Origin: Neospora caninum Liverpool
Lineage: Eukaryota; Apicomplexa; Conoidasida; Eucoccidiorida; Sarcocystidae
Direction: 5' to 3'
DNA length: 64,000 nt
NCBI RefSeq assembly: GCF_000208865.1
Contig: NC_018387.1
Coordinates: 248,001-312,000 of the forward strand
Shown: positions 36,185-47,387 of the stretch, piece after piece
How positions within the stretch are numbered: the stretch's first letter is position 1
How the letters are laid out: each line of letters starts with the position of its first letter
The notes under the pieces: generated by a model
Databases searched by the model: none
What the model saw: the letters and a program-made list of their open reading frames with translations, nothing else
What the model was told of the DNA's origin: nothing
Translations under genes and position numbers: made by a program

Positions 36185-36284
36185 NNNNNNNNNNNNNNNN
36201 NNNNNNNNNNNNNNNNNNNNNNNNNNNNNNNNNNNNNNNNNNNNNNNNNNNNNNNNNNNNNNNNNNNNNNNNNNNNNNNNNNNN
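36185..36284. other. Assembly gap (100 N)
   Basis: Exactly 100 undetermined bases, the usual placeholder for a gap of unknown size, followed immediately by a run of 11 C. Sequence here may be missing, including 5' UTR or a first exon of a neighbouring gene. Confidence 0.98.
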
Positions 36285-37109
36285 CCCCCCCCCCCGGCGC
36301 TTTTTCGCGCTCCTCGTTCTTCTGGAGACTCGCCGACTCTTTTTTTGCCGCGTGCGCGTTCGACGGTGCCGGGCGGCGGCTCTTCCCGTGCCGTTTGACG
36401 GTTCACACTGTGTGTCGCTCAAAATCGCGCTTTGCTGCGATTCTCGAGTCTGCGCAGACTTGCGCGTCGGCCCCGGCGCCCCTCAGTGTGCCGTCAGCGG
36501 CGCGTGGATACGCCGCCAAACAGTAGGCGTCAGTCCCCCCCGTCACGTATCCTGACTGCCTAGAAGGCTAGGAGAACCCTCGAACCATGGAAGCCAGCTG
36601 GAAAAAACTCCATTTCCGATAGAAATCGACCGTGTGGAGACGCGCACCCACCTCTCGGGGTTCCCCCGAAACTCGCGCCGGCTACCGGGTTACCTCGCAG
36701 CAGCCGGGAGCTTGTCGCCAAAACTGGCGAAGCCGGTAAAGGCCCTATGGAAGGGTATCGTCTGTCTTCGGCCTTTACTCTCGCAGTCTCTCCGTGAACT
36801 AGCTGATGTTCCGTCGGATCGCAGTTGCCTGAAACATGCACGTTCCAGCGGACCGGCGTAGGGCCCCACTCGTGCGGTAAACGCGGGAGGCGGGGGCTGG
36901 TCGTGACCCTGAAAACCTGCGAGGTCGCGTCTCTTGAAACCGCGCCCGGCCCTAATCTTCCGCAGAAGGAAACCCCTGTCCCGACCCGGAAGGCTTGCCG
37001 AGGCGCGCTTGAAAAGAAACAAGCTTTGAAACAGGCAAAGATTCCACGGCGCAGAATCTTTTTTTGGGATCCGAAAGTCTGGCGTTCGGGCCAGTTGTGG
37101 GAGGCCAGT

Positions 37110-37116
37110 TGCATGC
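37110..37116 (+). promoter_or_regulatory. TGCATGC motif upstream of the CRAL-TRIO gene
   Basis: A TGCATGC heptamer about 0.7 kb upstream of the first in-frame ATG of the CRAL-TRIO gene. It is the same motif class as the other candidates and the evidence is equally limited. Confidence 0.3.
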
Positions 37117-37826
37117 GGTCCCGCCGTCGCTCTCGAGTTACCCCAACGCCGCACCTTTCTGGCGACATGCCGCAGTTCCTACCCCCGTCAAATCTTTCTG
37201 TGAGGTGGGGACGATCGAACCCGCCATTCCAGAACATCCGCATTCAGAAGCGAGAGGAGAGATCGACTCGCGGGTGCTGTGAGAGGGGGAGAGACCACCG
37301 CCGGCGCAACCGCCGACCTCCGGTCCTTTGGTGGCTAGAAGCGACTCTCCAGGTTTTCCCGGTGCCCCCCTCTGTCTCGAGAACCCGCTCGGGAACAGGT
37401 GTATATACGAAAGCGCGAAAATACCTTTTTCCGACTCTGGCTGTCTCTATCGTTTCCGCTGCCCCGTCCTCGCCGCCAACGTGCGGGTCTTCGAGAGTGT
37501 GGCCCCACGTGCAATTCACGGACAAGTAAACCTCGTTTTGTTCGAGTCCACGCGGTCTCTGGATCTGAGAATGAAGACTGCAGAGCCGTTCCTTCTGCGC
37601 CGTCCGTTGTGTTTGTCTCCGGCTGTCGACGCGCAGCGCACGTGAAAAGGCGGGCGTCCCTCGTCGCGGTGTCTTCTGGGAGCTCCACTGACAGCCGGTC
37701 GGCCTGTCGGGTTCCGGTCTTTCTTCCACGGGCCCCCTGGCCTTGCGCAGAATACCGCCGTCCGCTATTCCGCCCTCGGTTGTCGCCGGCTCCACGTCTT
37801 TTCGCACCTCTTCTACCTTTTGCACG

Positions 37827-39864
37827 ATGACAAACACTCTGCTCCTGCCTGTCTTTGCCAGCGAGAGTCTTTGTCCGCCTCCAGAGACCCGCGTGCGTCG
37901 AACCCGACGGGATGTGTCCTGCGCCCAGTGCTCCCTGTTGCGGCGGTGGCCTCCCTCGTGCCGCCTCGCTGTCGCTGACCCGTCGCTGGATCGCGTCTCG
38001 CGCCTCTCGGGTCGCGGGTCCCGCGAAAACGGCGCTCACAGGCCGCGTGAGGAAGCCTCCGGTACGTGGTTTCCGGATCCACTGCCTGCAAGCTCCAGGG
38101 GGTGTGTGCACTTCCCTGCCGTTTTGTGCGGGAAGAAAGTGAAGTCTCAACCTGCGGCCTTCCCGTTCCTGATCTCGTGCTGCCTTCTGGTGCCCGTCCT
38201 CTGTCTCGGGATGGCCGGACAGGTGGAGGCTGCCTCGCCTCCCCCCTCTCCTCCGCAGTCTCCGCGCGCTTCCAAGGAGAAAAAGGAACAAAGTGGAGAT
38301 GCGGAACTGCAGCCAGAGAGCGTCTCGGGAGGCGGAGACATGCACGCCGCTGAGCCGTTCGACTCCGTGTCCGTGGACCGAGTGCAGCTCCGCACCCGGT
38401 CGCCTCTCCCTTCTTCCTACAACTTTGATGACGAAGGGAGTCGAGAGCAGGGAGACGGCGTATCCCTAGGCAGCACCGAGTTCCTTCCAGACAAAGTGCT
38501 GAAACGCGCAGAGAACCCCCTGTGTCGCGACTGGCGCGTGCCGCACGCGTTTCTAAGCGGCAAGGCGGCGGGAGAGTCGCTCGAGGTCCCGGACAAGTTG
38601 AAGGCCACTGCCAGCCTGATGCCTTTTTACTTTTACGGGTTGGACAACAGAGATAACTACCTCATTCTCACCAAGGTAAGGCCGGAGGGTGCTGTGTCGG
38701 TTGCACCAGCAGCGGCGAGAGGGAGCCAGGGGCGAACCTGCGCACGACTCAACGCAGGCAGACCCGAGGCAAGTGTCTCTCCTCGCTTAACATGCACATC
38801 GCTCAACGACGCCGCTTCGAGTCCGCGCGTTTCAAGCAGAGACTCCGAGCGGAACCCGCGTGCGGAAGAATCAGGATCCTACCACGCGGGGCCGAAGCGT
38901 CGGACACAGATACGCAGAGGCCAAATACACGTCACCATACAGACATACAAATATATATGTATTTATGCATATACACATATATATATTCCTGTTTATATAT
39001 GTACATATATATATGTATATTCATGCATTTATGTGTATATGTGTGTGTATGTATATGTATAGGGGTGCGTAGAAGTGCTAAGTTGATAGCGCGGGGGGTT
39101 CCGGCAACCTGGTCCAGCACTTGGGTCGGCGCATGTAGGGAGCAGGGCGTTCACAGCAAGAGGAGCCATTGGAGGCAAAGTCTTCCTTGAGTGCGATGTG
39201 GAGCCTTTTCTTTGTCTGTTTTTCGTGGGCGGTCCGTGTTTATATCGCTCGTTGGGGTCGGTGTTTGTGTCTTGCGTCGGCTTCTCAGTTTTCAGATTTT
39301 GACATTCCGGTGATTCGGAGTCAGCTGACGGACTTGGATATTCGACGCTTTTTCCGGTTCAAGAACCTGGCGTGGTTTGGGCGTCTCACGCCTTCGCCAA
39401 CTTCCAGCTCGGTCGTCGTCTCGGACGCCGCGGGGTTTGACATTGCGCACGCAGTTTTCCACGGAGGTCTGTCCGTGGCGAAGACGTATGTGCAGGCGAT
39501 GACGTCGACAATCCCGGACGTGGGCGTCCGAGTCTCGGAGATCCACATCATTAACGTTCCCCGAGCCGCCGGGGTGATCTTGGACTTGGTGCAGCGCCTG
39601 TCGCCTTCGGAAATCAAGTTTTTCACGTACCCTAGCCTCCAGGAGTTCCTCGACAAAGTGGGAGACGTGATCGGGCGGAACCGACTGCCTCGCTGTTTCG
39701 GTGGCACGAACCCGATGAGTGTGAAACACTCTGAGTTGGAGAGTTGCTTCGACGATTTCGTCAAACAGGTCAAGGAAGAGAAAGCGCGACGTGCAGGGAG
39801 TCCAGAGACCGCCAACGACTTCGAGAAGCTGATGGAATCACGGTTTCACCGACTCTTCGACTAG
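37827..39864 (+). CDS. CRAL-TRIO (Sec14-like) domain protein
   Basis: Two exons, 37827-38675 and 39289-39864, joined in phase 0; 474 aa from the first ATG. The second exon and the end of the first form a CRAL-TRIO lipid-binding fold: FYFYGLDNRDNYLILTK joins FSDFDIPVIRSQLTDLDIRR, then VVVSDAAGFDIAHAVFHGGL, IPDVGVRVSEIHIINVPRAA, LVQRLSPSEIKFF and RLPRCFGGT. Proteins of this family carry phosphatidylinositol, tocopherol or similar lipids between membranes; the ligand here cannot be read from sequence. The N-terminal helical CRAL-TRIO_N part is weak. The start is uncertain: ATG 37827 leaves a hydrophobic segment (FPFLISCCLLVPVLCLG) internal at about residue 115, whereas ATG 38211 just after it gives a 346-residue soluble protein. 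The intron contains an AT-rich patch at about 38940-39060. Confidence 0.85.
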
Positions 39865-42800
39865 CGACAGGCTTACGCACGGGGGGGGGGGGGGGGGTCG
39901 AAACGCTTGGGGCGGTGTTCGCGAGTCGCAGAGGTGTAGGGAAGATGCAGGCAGAGCAGCGAACCATGAGGAGAGACGGCGCGCGGGATGCCCATTTTTT
40001 GAGGCAGTGCGTTTCGACGCACAGGTTTTGTGTTACTCGAGAAAAACAGGGGGTCGTTCGCACCGCCCAGGAGAGAAAGACACGACAGTGGTGATGAGGT
40101 ATTTAGGGCGACCGAGTCGAGAAGGGATGAGAGCCAATCTCCCGCGAGTACGCGTTTGGATACGGACGACAGGGAAGAACTCTTGCGCGATCGACTTTCT
40201 CGTGGTGTCCGGCACACGCTCTTCCGCCGTGGGAGCTGCTGAGGACGCAGAACCGAGTCCCCTGCACGTCTTCTGTTTTGTCAGATGTCTGTGTTCCTGG
40301 TCGCGATGGGACAGCAGCCAGTAGGAAGTGTAGAGCCGTTGTTAAGCTGTGTCAAGCAGGTGATTGTTTGTGTCTTTGCGTTACCGCAGTCCTCAGTCCT
40401 GGAGCGACAGGCTTCGTGTCCAGGGAGTGGACTAACGGAATTTTTTGGGTGCTAGGTATTCCTCGAAAACCTGAGGGAGTGTGGCAAAAAGATGGCCGCC
40501 GTCAGCTTATATGCACAGACCAGAGCAATGTTCAAGCGACGGCAGCTTTTCTCCGCTCGTGGAGACGACGTGATCGTTTTGCCAAGGCCCCGGCTCTACC
40601 AGAGCAGTTGAGGTCGCGGAGAGCCTGCGCAGCATGTACATGCGTTTCGGTGCGAGCGCACTGCTTCCGTACATCCATCTCTCTTCTCTCGACAGCCAGA
40701 TCCGAACAAGCAGGGGACACTGGCAGTGTGATGGACATTCCCCCCCTCGGAGAGCGGGCTCAGCGTGCATCCCGCGCATGCCGAGAGAACATGGAACAAG
40801 CAGAGGAAGTGTAGCTACTTTTTTCTGCATGTACCTTGTGGCTCTATGTGGGGGTTTGAACTCTTGTCGTTTCTGTGCAGTCTCTCGTGCCTTTCACGAG
40901 TGTAACATCGCAAGCTGTATAACTGTGCCCTCCCTGAGCACTGTGTCTATGTCCCCATTCCGCGGTGTGCGGTAAGTTTTTTGTGAGGTATGCGTTGCCA
41001 GTCCGCGTCATGGAATGAGTGTGTCTCTGTTTTTGGATGTGAAGGGGAAAAGGGAATACCTTCCGCAAGACAGGAACCGTCCCTTCTATGTTCCACATTG
41101 TCTCTCCACACAGTTCAGCGGGTCACGCACCTCAAGTTTTTTGCATCGCTCTGCGCGTCCGAGGCGGTCCTCACACTGCTGTAACTGAGGCCAAGCGAAT
41201 TCGGAAATCAACGGACTCTCCCTCCGCGCCTCTTGTGAAAGTGTGGAGATAAACGCAGACGTCCGCTTCCGTCTACCTTCCGATTTCAGACGCACTCAGT
41301 TGAACACAGTCACGCGATCGGGGCGTGGGCTGTGTTGGCAGAGACGTGCGCACCTCAAAAAACGCTCTTTTCCACGTGACGCGCAACACAATCGCCGAAA
41401 GGCCTGGTCAGCGTCGTTCCTTTTATTTAGGCCGGTCCTGGAACACACCAGGGGAACATGGCAGCGAGAATCGCTGACTCTTGCCCCGCCATTCTCCCGC
41501 CGCGCACGCTACATGAAAGTAATCTTTCAAGTATGGGTGATCCATGCGGTTCGAAATTGAAAGGTTTTCCATTCGTTCTAAAGCTTTTTGCCTTCACTGC
41601 ATCTCCCGAACACCGTACACACTGGCAGTTCTGCGCGGCTTCATCACAAGCAGAGAACATCTGCAGAAAATCTCTCTGCTGGGGCCGCGTACAGTTCCCA
41701 ACGCAACGGTTGGCCGGCAGGGTCACGGGTTAAGACAGCCTCGGTCGACAACGGAAAGCATGTGCTACTAACCGTTTCCTGAGCCAAGACACGTCCACGA
41801 AACATTGAGAGATTCTTGGAAACATCCGGAACTACGCAACCTCTTCTCAGTATTCTGCCCACGCCAACGTGCATGTTCTGTCCACGATACTCTCCCTCTT
41901 GGTGTTTCTTTCTGGTTTTCGTGCCTCGAAAAATCTCGAGTGCGTGGCCGTGGCTGTACCTGCGCAGTTCCAGTGTGCAAGGGAAACAAGCGGGAGACTG
42001 GGAACGTTCTGCTGGACGCGCACGAGACGGGAACGGTTGAGTTGCGAGGTTTTGATTGCTTTGTTCCAACTGGAGCTGGACGAGAGTCAAAGACAGAGTA
42101 ACAGACACATTCACCTTTTCTGTACACAACCGAGGAAAGGTTCTTCCCGCGTGTCTTGTTTCCTGCTTTTTGTCACCCCATTGGGAGACACCGCGAATTG
42201 GTGTGCGCAAAGTCTCTCTTTGTGCAACGGGGCTGGGCCTTCGGCTTTTTCGTTCACTTCCTTGAACGAAAGCGTCTTGTGAAAGTTTGCCTGTGAAGCA
42301 ATCGTGTCTTTCATCCTGCTGAGAAAGGACGCAAAAAATTTGCTTCCCGAGGCATTCCTCAAGGCGCCGCTTCCGGCTGCCTCATCTCGGTCGCGGCGTC
42401 CCGCAGGGAAAGGTGGTCTTCCCCGTTCGTTTTCTCTTCCTCGTGCTTATTGACTGGTTCGCGAGACTCCTTTTCTTGAGGTGAGAGAATAGGAAGCCTC
42501 CCGCGCAGGGTGAACGGCCTCGTCCTCTCCAACGCACGAAGCCCCGCAACCGTCAAGTCCAGAGAGGCGCCACACGAGGATCTTACGAGGACGCCCCGAC
42601 ACGGAGGAAGTAAACGCCTCAAGCGGGAATGGTGTATCTCTGCGTCTCTTCCTCTCACCGTGAGATAGACCAGTGACTGCCTCGCCCCTTCATCGTCTCG
42701 TTTCAGCTGCTGGCTGATTCAGTGTGTCTTCCGTCTCCCGTCTTCTCTCTCCCGCCGCGTGTACACCCGACGAAGCGATCTGGTTTCCCTCGTGCTTCGC

Positions 42801-43447
42801 CCCTCGGTCTGCTGTTTTTACTGATGTTCCCTGGTGGTGTGGACTGACTCTCCAGTGCGACGATGCCGTGCCGTTCAATGGCGTTAGTCCTCAGCGGGAA
42901 ACCGTAGTAGCTCATGCACATCCTAGAACGCTCAATCGCGCTAAACTTTTCATTTTTCGGCGATGTCCTCGTTTTAGGCTTTCCATGCCTGCGTTGCAAA
43001 ACCCCTCGTCTCGGCCTTGTTCCTTCAAAGTCTCTGACGTGCGGCTCCGCCGGCACTGTACAGACACCTGAAATCGTTCGGCGAAAACTCCCGGTTCCGT
43101 CGGGTCCCCGCCACCGTTTCCCCCTTCCTCGTCACCTCTGGCGTCGTTCGTGCTCTAGGCAAATCTGATACGTCCTGCCCCATACTTTTCGCTGCGAGGA
43201 ACTTGACGTTGTTCTCGCTCAAATCTCCATATACCGGCACTGAACCCCCCTAGGTCTTACCCGGAGCGTCGAGAACGATCGTGTCTGCTGGTCCTGCTTG
43301 AACCTTCCAACAGGCAATGCCAAGCGGAAAAAACAAAGGCAGCTTACGAAGCCCGCGCTTCTTGCTCCTCCATCTGCCGCTCCCCCCTTTCGCTGCCTTG
43401 AGGTGCTCTTGGTTTTCGGCGCACCTCCCCGTTTGAGGCTCACAAAG
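39865..43447. other. Intergenic region between the CRAL-TRIO and copper transporter genes
   Basis: About 3.6 kb between two plus-strand genes. It begins with a 17-G run (39881-39897) just after the CRAL-TRIO stop. Open frames of 100-190 codons occur on both strands but none shows a family motif. A 5' exon of the copper transporter could lie in the last kilobase. Confidence 0.55.
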
Positions 43448-45864
43448 ATGGAAATGCAGATGAACTTCTATTGGGGCTACCGCGCCACAATTCTGTTTAG
43501 GTACGCGGCGACGTCGATTTCGGCAGGGGTCTCGCGACGGGCATTGACCTTCTGTTAGTGAAAAAGGCACTTTACCTTCTCTCAGTTCCGTCTTTTCGTG
43601 ACTCACAGTTAGGTGTCTCTCCATACCCCTCACTTGTTCTCGCAGTCTAGTGCTTGCCTGCTGCGTGGTTGCGCCTCTCTGGTACAGCTGGTGGAAGACG
43701 CATGACGCGCTCGACTTCTTCCTCGCGGTCTGCATCATCTTTTGCACTTGCTTGTTGAGGTAAGGCCCGAAGCAGAGAACGGGAGAGTTTCCGAGTTGCC
43801 GAGGACTTGCCCCCCCCCCGCGGAACGGTCTGCGACCTCCGACGGCTCCCGCGTGCGTGCGCAACACGCGTCCCGTGCAGCGACTCCACGTCCACATCGG
43901 TCCAGAGCTGTGAGGCGGAATCCAGAACTGAGGCCCGAGGGTTTGAAAAAGTGCAGACGCACACGCCCTCGCTGTACCCATCGCGGCTACGACGGGGCAG
44001 TGCTGGAGGGTGGCTTCGGGCTCAGACAACCCAATGGCGCACGAGACAGAGGAGAACTTGGAGAGTTCGTGCGGCCCGCAGGGGACGTCAACGCCGGCAG
44101 GCAGCTTTTCTCTGACTGCGCTTGTCTCTGTTCCGTGTGGTGTTTCGCGCAGCGCCTGGCTGAAGCTCCAGTGTCACCGAGTGGAGGAACGGCGTCAGCT
44201 CGCTCTCTTTTCTCCTGTCCTTTCGGCCCGCGCCGTGTCGGTCTCGCCAGCGGAAGCTTCTGGATTGATCCGGGCTGCGTCTCCGTTTTCCGTCCCTTTG
44301 ATCTCCCCGCGCGACGGCGAAGAAAGCCAGACGTGGAGGCAAGCGCTAGGCGGCCCTGACTGCGCGCCGTGGGCGCCCGCGCCTTCGCGGGATGCCGGAG
44401 CTGGTCCAGAGGGACTCCAGACCGTCTCCGCACCTCCAGGAGCTGCGGGCACTGCACATGCGTCGGCGGAAAGAGGCGAAGTGGGTAAGCAGCATAACGT
44501 GTGCAACCCTAGGCGCAGCACAAACCTGTCGGGCAACCCAGGTGCGCAGAGAGTGACGCAAGATGCGCGTGCACGTGGCCTGGAGTGACAAAGCTTTTTT
44601 CCGTTCCTGATTTCCCACGTAGCACGGCGCGACAAGTGGGTGGAAGTACCCTGGGGGTAAGGCGACTAAAGGTTGTAAGACACAGAGGTCCGCGACCGCG
44701 CGATTGTGCGAAAGTCGCCTCGTTTCTCTGTAGCTGTTCCACGGTCCCTCGAGCCCTAAGAAGCGCAAAAACGTCTTTAGTTTGCCTTTCGCGACCGCAC
44801 GAACCAGAAAGGGGAGCGCGCATCTCACGGGGAGGAAGGAGGAGGCGGTGGTGGGATCTTGAATGTCAACCGGCACGTGTCTTTCCTGCCTGCGAACTTT
44901 TCGGATAGCGTTGGCCGTGAGGCGTGGCATTCGGGAAACGAGTTATTCGCGGGAATTACAGACTCTGCACTTCTTTGCCGACTCAGTCCGCGTACTCTTG
45001 ATGGGCGTATCGCCGTGGGAGGCCGACAGCCTTCTTCCTGGGCCTTTGTTCCAATTTGTTTCCTGCAGCCGGGAGCTCGTTAGCCGCTGCCGGTCTCGGC
45101 CAAGCAGTCGGTGGTTCAGCAGCACAAGGATCGGCAAAGCAGGCAGACCGAGATCTTGTGACGCACCACGCTGGTGCGTTTGCGGCTGAGTCAAGCGGCT
45201 GTCTAGGGAACCGAGGCGTGCGACTCGACGGAGACCCGACCTGGGAGGGCCATGCCGAGGGTCTCCCTGGGGCAGGAGTGCAACCTTCAACTTTCCGGGA
45301 AACCGCGCGGCGTACGCTGTCCACGTGGTAAGTTTCATCGCAGCTGTAGAGCTGCGACTCTCGGGTCTGGCCCGAGAGTCGCGACCGGGGGTTGGTAGAG
45401 GACTCCGCCTCTCAAAAAGGGGATGCGCTTCGTCGGGGAAACAGGGCGATCTGATGGATAGCCAGGGGACCCGCGCGCGTGGCCTGGAACCGCGTAGATG
45501 TATATCATGGAGAGCGATATATTGATAGAGCGCTTGTGAAAAATTCTAAGGCTCAACTGTTCTCGGTCGCTGTGTCCAGGGAATCAGTGCGAGGCTCTAC
45601 GGTGGTGAAGAGTTTCACGTTGGTTCTAAAATCAACTTTTTTTTGGTGCGTGACTTTGGCTCTTTTGGCCTTTACAGGTTCTTCGCCTGCATGATCGCCG
45701 CCATTGACTGGAGCCTCATGCTCGTGTGCATGACGTTCAACGCGGGTCTCTTTTTGACGGTAGTTGCGGGAGTCGCTGCAGGACGCACGCTGATCACCAG
45801 CAAAACGCGGAAACTCTGGGCCGTTCCGTGGCAGGAACTTCTTTGCTCCCACGACCACTCATAG
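43448..45864 (+). CDS. Ctr-family copper transporter
   Basis: Five exons: 43448-43500, 43688-43759, 44153-44484, 45069-45327 and 45678-45864; 903 nt, 300 aa, all phases consistent. Ctr proteins are trimeric channels for Cu(I) with three transmembrane helices. The N-terminus shows a Met motif, MEMQMNFYWGYRATILF, directly before TM1 (about residues 24-42, DALDFFLAVCIIFCTCLLS). TM2 and TM3 are in the last exon and carry the signature Met-x3-Met (Met253/Met257, MLVCM) and Gly-x3-Gly (Gly270/Gly274, GVAAG). The loop between TM1 and TM2 is unusually long, about 200 mostly Ala/Gly/Ser-rich residues. The start is the first ATG in this exon. An upstream exon with a longer Met/His-rich ectodomain and a signal peptide cannot be excluded. 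The C-terminus ends in HDHS, with metal-binding His residues. Plasma membrane or vacuolar location is inferred, not shown. Confidence 0.88.
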
Positions 45865-47387
45865 CAGAGCGATACACACCGACTCGTAGACAGTGTGCCC
45901 AAAGACGCACTGTGTCGACCGCTTCGATTTTAGATCGGCTGTTCAGAATAGCAAACCTATCACCAATTTACTGAGCTTGAAACGGGTTGAACGCGTCTCT
46001 CGGAAACATCACTGCGTCGGCATGTGCACGGCTTGGGAAGATCTGTCCTCGCTTGAAAGCCGCGGTCATAAACACTGTTGGTTTAGCCTAAGCATAGCAC
46101 CACTCCGGTCCCGGGTGTATGAACGGATGAGACTCTCGCGGATCTTTTCGATTCACGTCCTGTTTCCGACGCCAAAAACTGCGAGGGTTTCATTTTACAG
46201 TTCTTTTCCGAGAGGATAGTGGTTTCAAGAGGTCCGCGTGCTGACGGTATCTCGGTCCAACCCTTCGTTTTTCCGAGAATCCGGGGCCCTGGAAAGGACC
46301 CGTTGGGGGCGGGCACCCCTTCGTTTACCTGTCGATTACGCGTTTCAGGTAAATGTGTCGAGCCGTGTCACTCGTAGGTTCACTGACGGTACGTTTCAAG
46401 GTGAACCACGAGTCCTCGTAACCGGTGTCGAAAAGGCACGCTAAGCGTTGGACGCAACTGCGCTCCCGCTCCTACGGGGCATCAGCAAGACGAGCTCTGA
46501 CGCTGCGTTGCGCAACAGCTGTACGCACACTGGACACGATTCCTGCCTCCATCAGAGAAGCTTGAGTTGCGAAAACGGGACCTCGAAATCCCAGTATCAC
46601 TTTCCACTCCAGTCTAGGCGCCGCCGGTTCTTCCCTGCGCTCGGCCGTCGTGCTAATCGAGCCTGGAGATCGAGAACCCGGCTTTTCTGCCCCAGTATGG
46701 GGGAGAACGCCGAAGCGTCGAGGTCCTCAGTCTGGCCCCGTTCGGTCCGTATGGCCCACTGTGAACACATCATTTGGCAAGCAAAGACGACTTGCCGGAC
46801 ACGCGGCATCGAACGTCCCCTGTAAACCACGTCGGCGCCTCTGCATCACACACGGGTTCGTTCTGCTTCACAGAACACAGGCAGCTGGTTGTTCGTCCCC
46901 CTTCCCTGAACCTGGCTGTCTCGCCCTTCTGTCCCTTCTGTGACCTGTGTAAGAATTCTGCAATCCTTCCGGTTTTCACTTCCTGAGCACCTCCCTGGAA
47001 CGCCAGAGCCAGTCTTTGCGCATTCTTGCAAGTCGCGCCGCGCATGGACTCTCCACTGCGCCTTTTTGCACAGCGTTTCCACCGCCCACCCCTCCCAGCA
47101 GCCACACGCCGCGGGCAGTGCAGAGCCTTCAGAAGCGCCTCGATTCGGAACTCTCGCTAGGAGGAAGATGGGCACACGACGCAGACTCCTGAGGGAGACG
47201 CACAACCGCACGCGTGGCACACAGAAACCGTGGGCGTCTCACGCTTTCCTCCAGAAGGCACGGCCAACCTACGTCTCACTGATCTTGCTGCCCATGCGTT
47301 CTCCCGCTGATCCATCTCTAGATCAGCGGAGCGGCTGTGCCTCACGAACCGCAGAGACGTGGACCAGCCGCGAGACCGCGGCACAGG
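45865..47387. other. Convergent intergenic region between the copper transporter and ATG6
   Basis: About 1.5 kb where two genes end tail to tail; presumably both 3' UTRs. A short alternative last exon of ATG6 may lie near 47160-47320 (see ATG6). Nothing else is recognisable. Confidence 0.55.

Larger units (their letters stand above)
33895..37826. other. Divergent intergenic region between gyrase A and the CRAL-TRIO gene, interrupted by an assembly gap
   Basis: About 3.9 kb between two genes that point away from each other, so it should contain both promoters and 5' UTRs. A 100-base N gap lies at 36185-36284. Open frames of about 230 codons overlap on both strands at 36560-37529, but neither resembles a known family, and a conserved frame does not stand out. 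Confidence 0.55.

Noticed and set aside
36560..37529. Overlapping open frames of 227 (minus) and 234 (plus) codons
   Set aside because: Both strands are open, neither has recognisable motifs, and they lie in the 5' flank of the CRAL-TRIO gene next to an assembly gap.
37335..38345. 336-codon minus-strand open frame
   Set aside because: It overlaps the first exon of the CRAL-TRIO gene on the other strand and its translation is Arg-rich with no domain.
40278..40814. 178-codon plus-strand frame after the CRAL-TRIO gene
   Set aside because: There are no motifs and it lies in probable 3' UTR or intergenic sequence; the length is within what this composition yields.
43250..44029. 259-codon minus-strand open frame
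   Set aside because: It is antisense to the first two exons of the copper transporter, which are supported by family motifs and splice phase.
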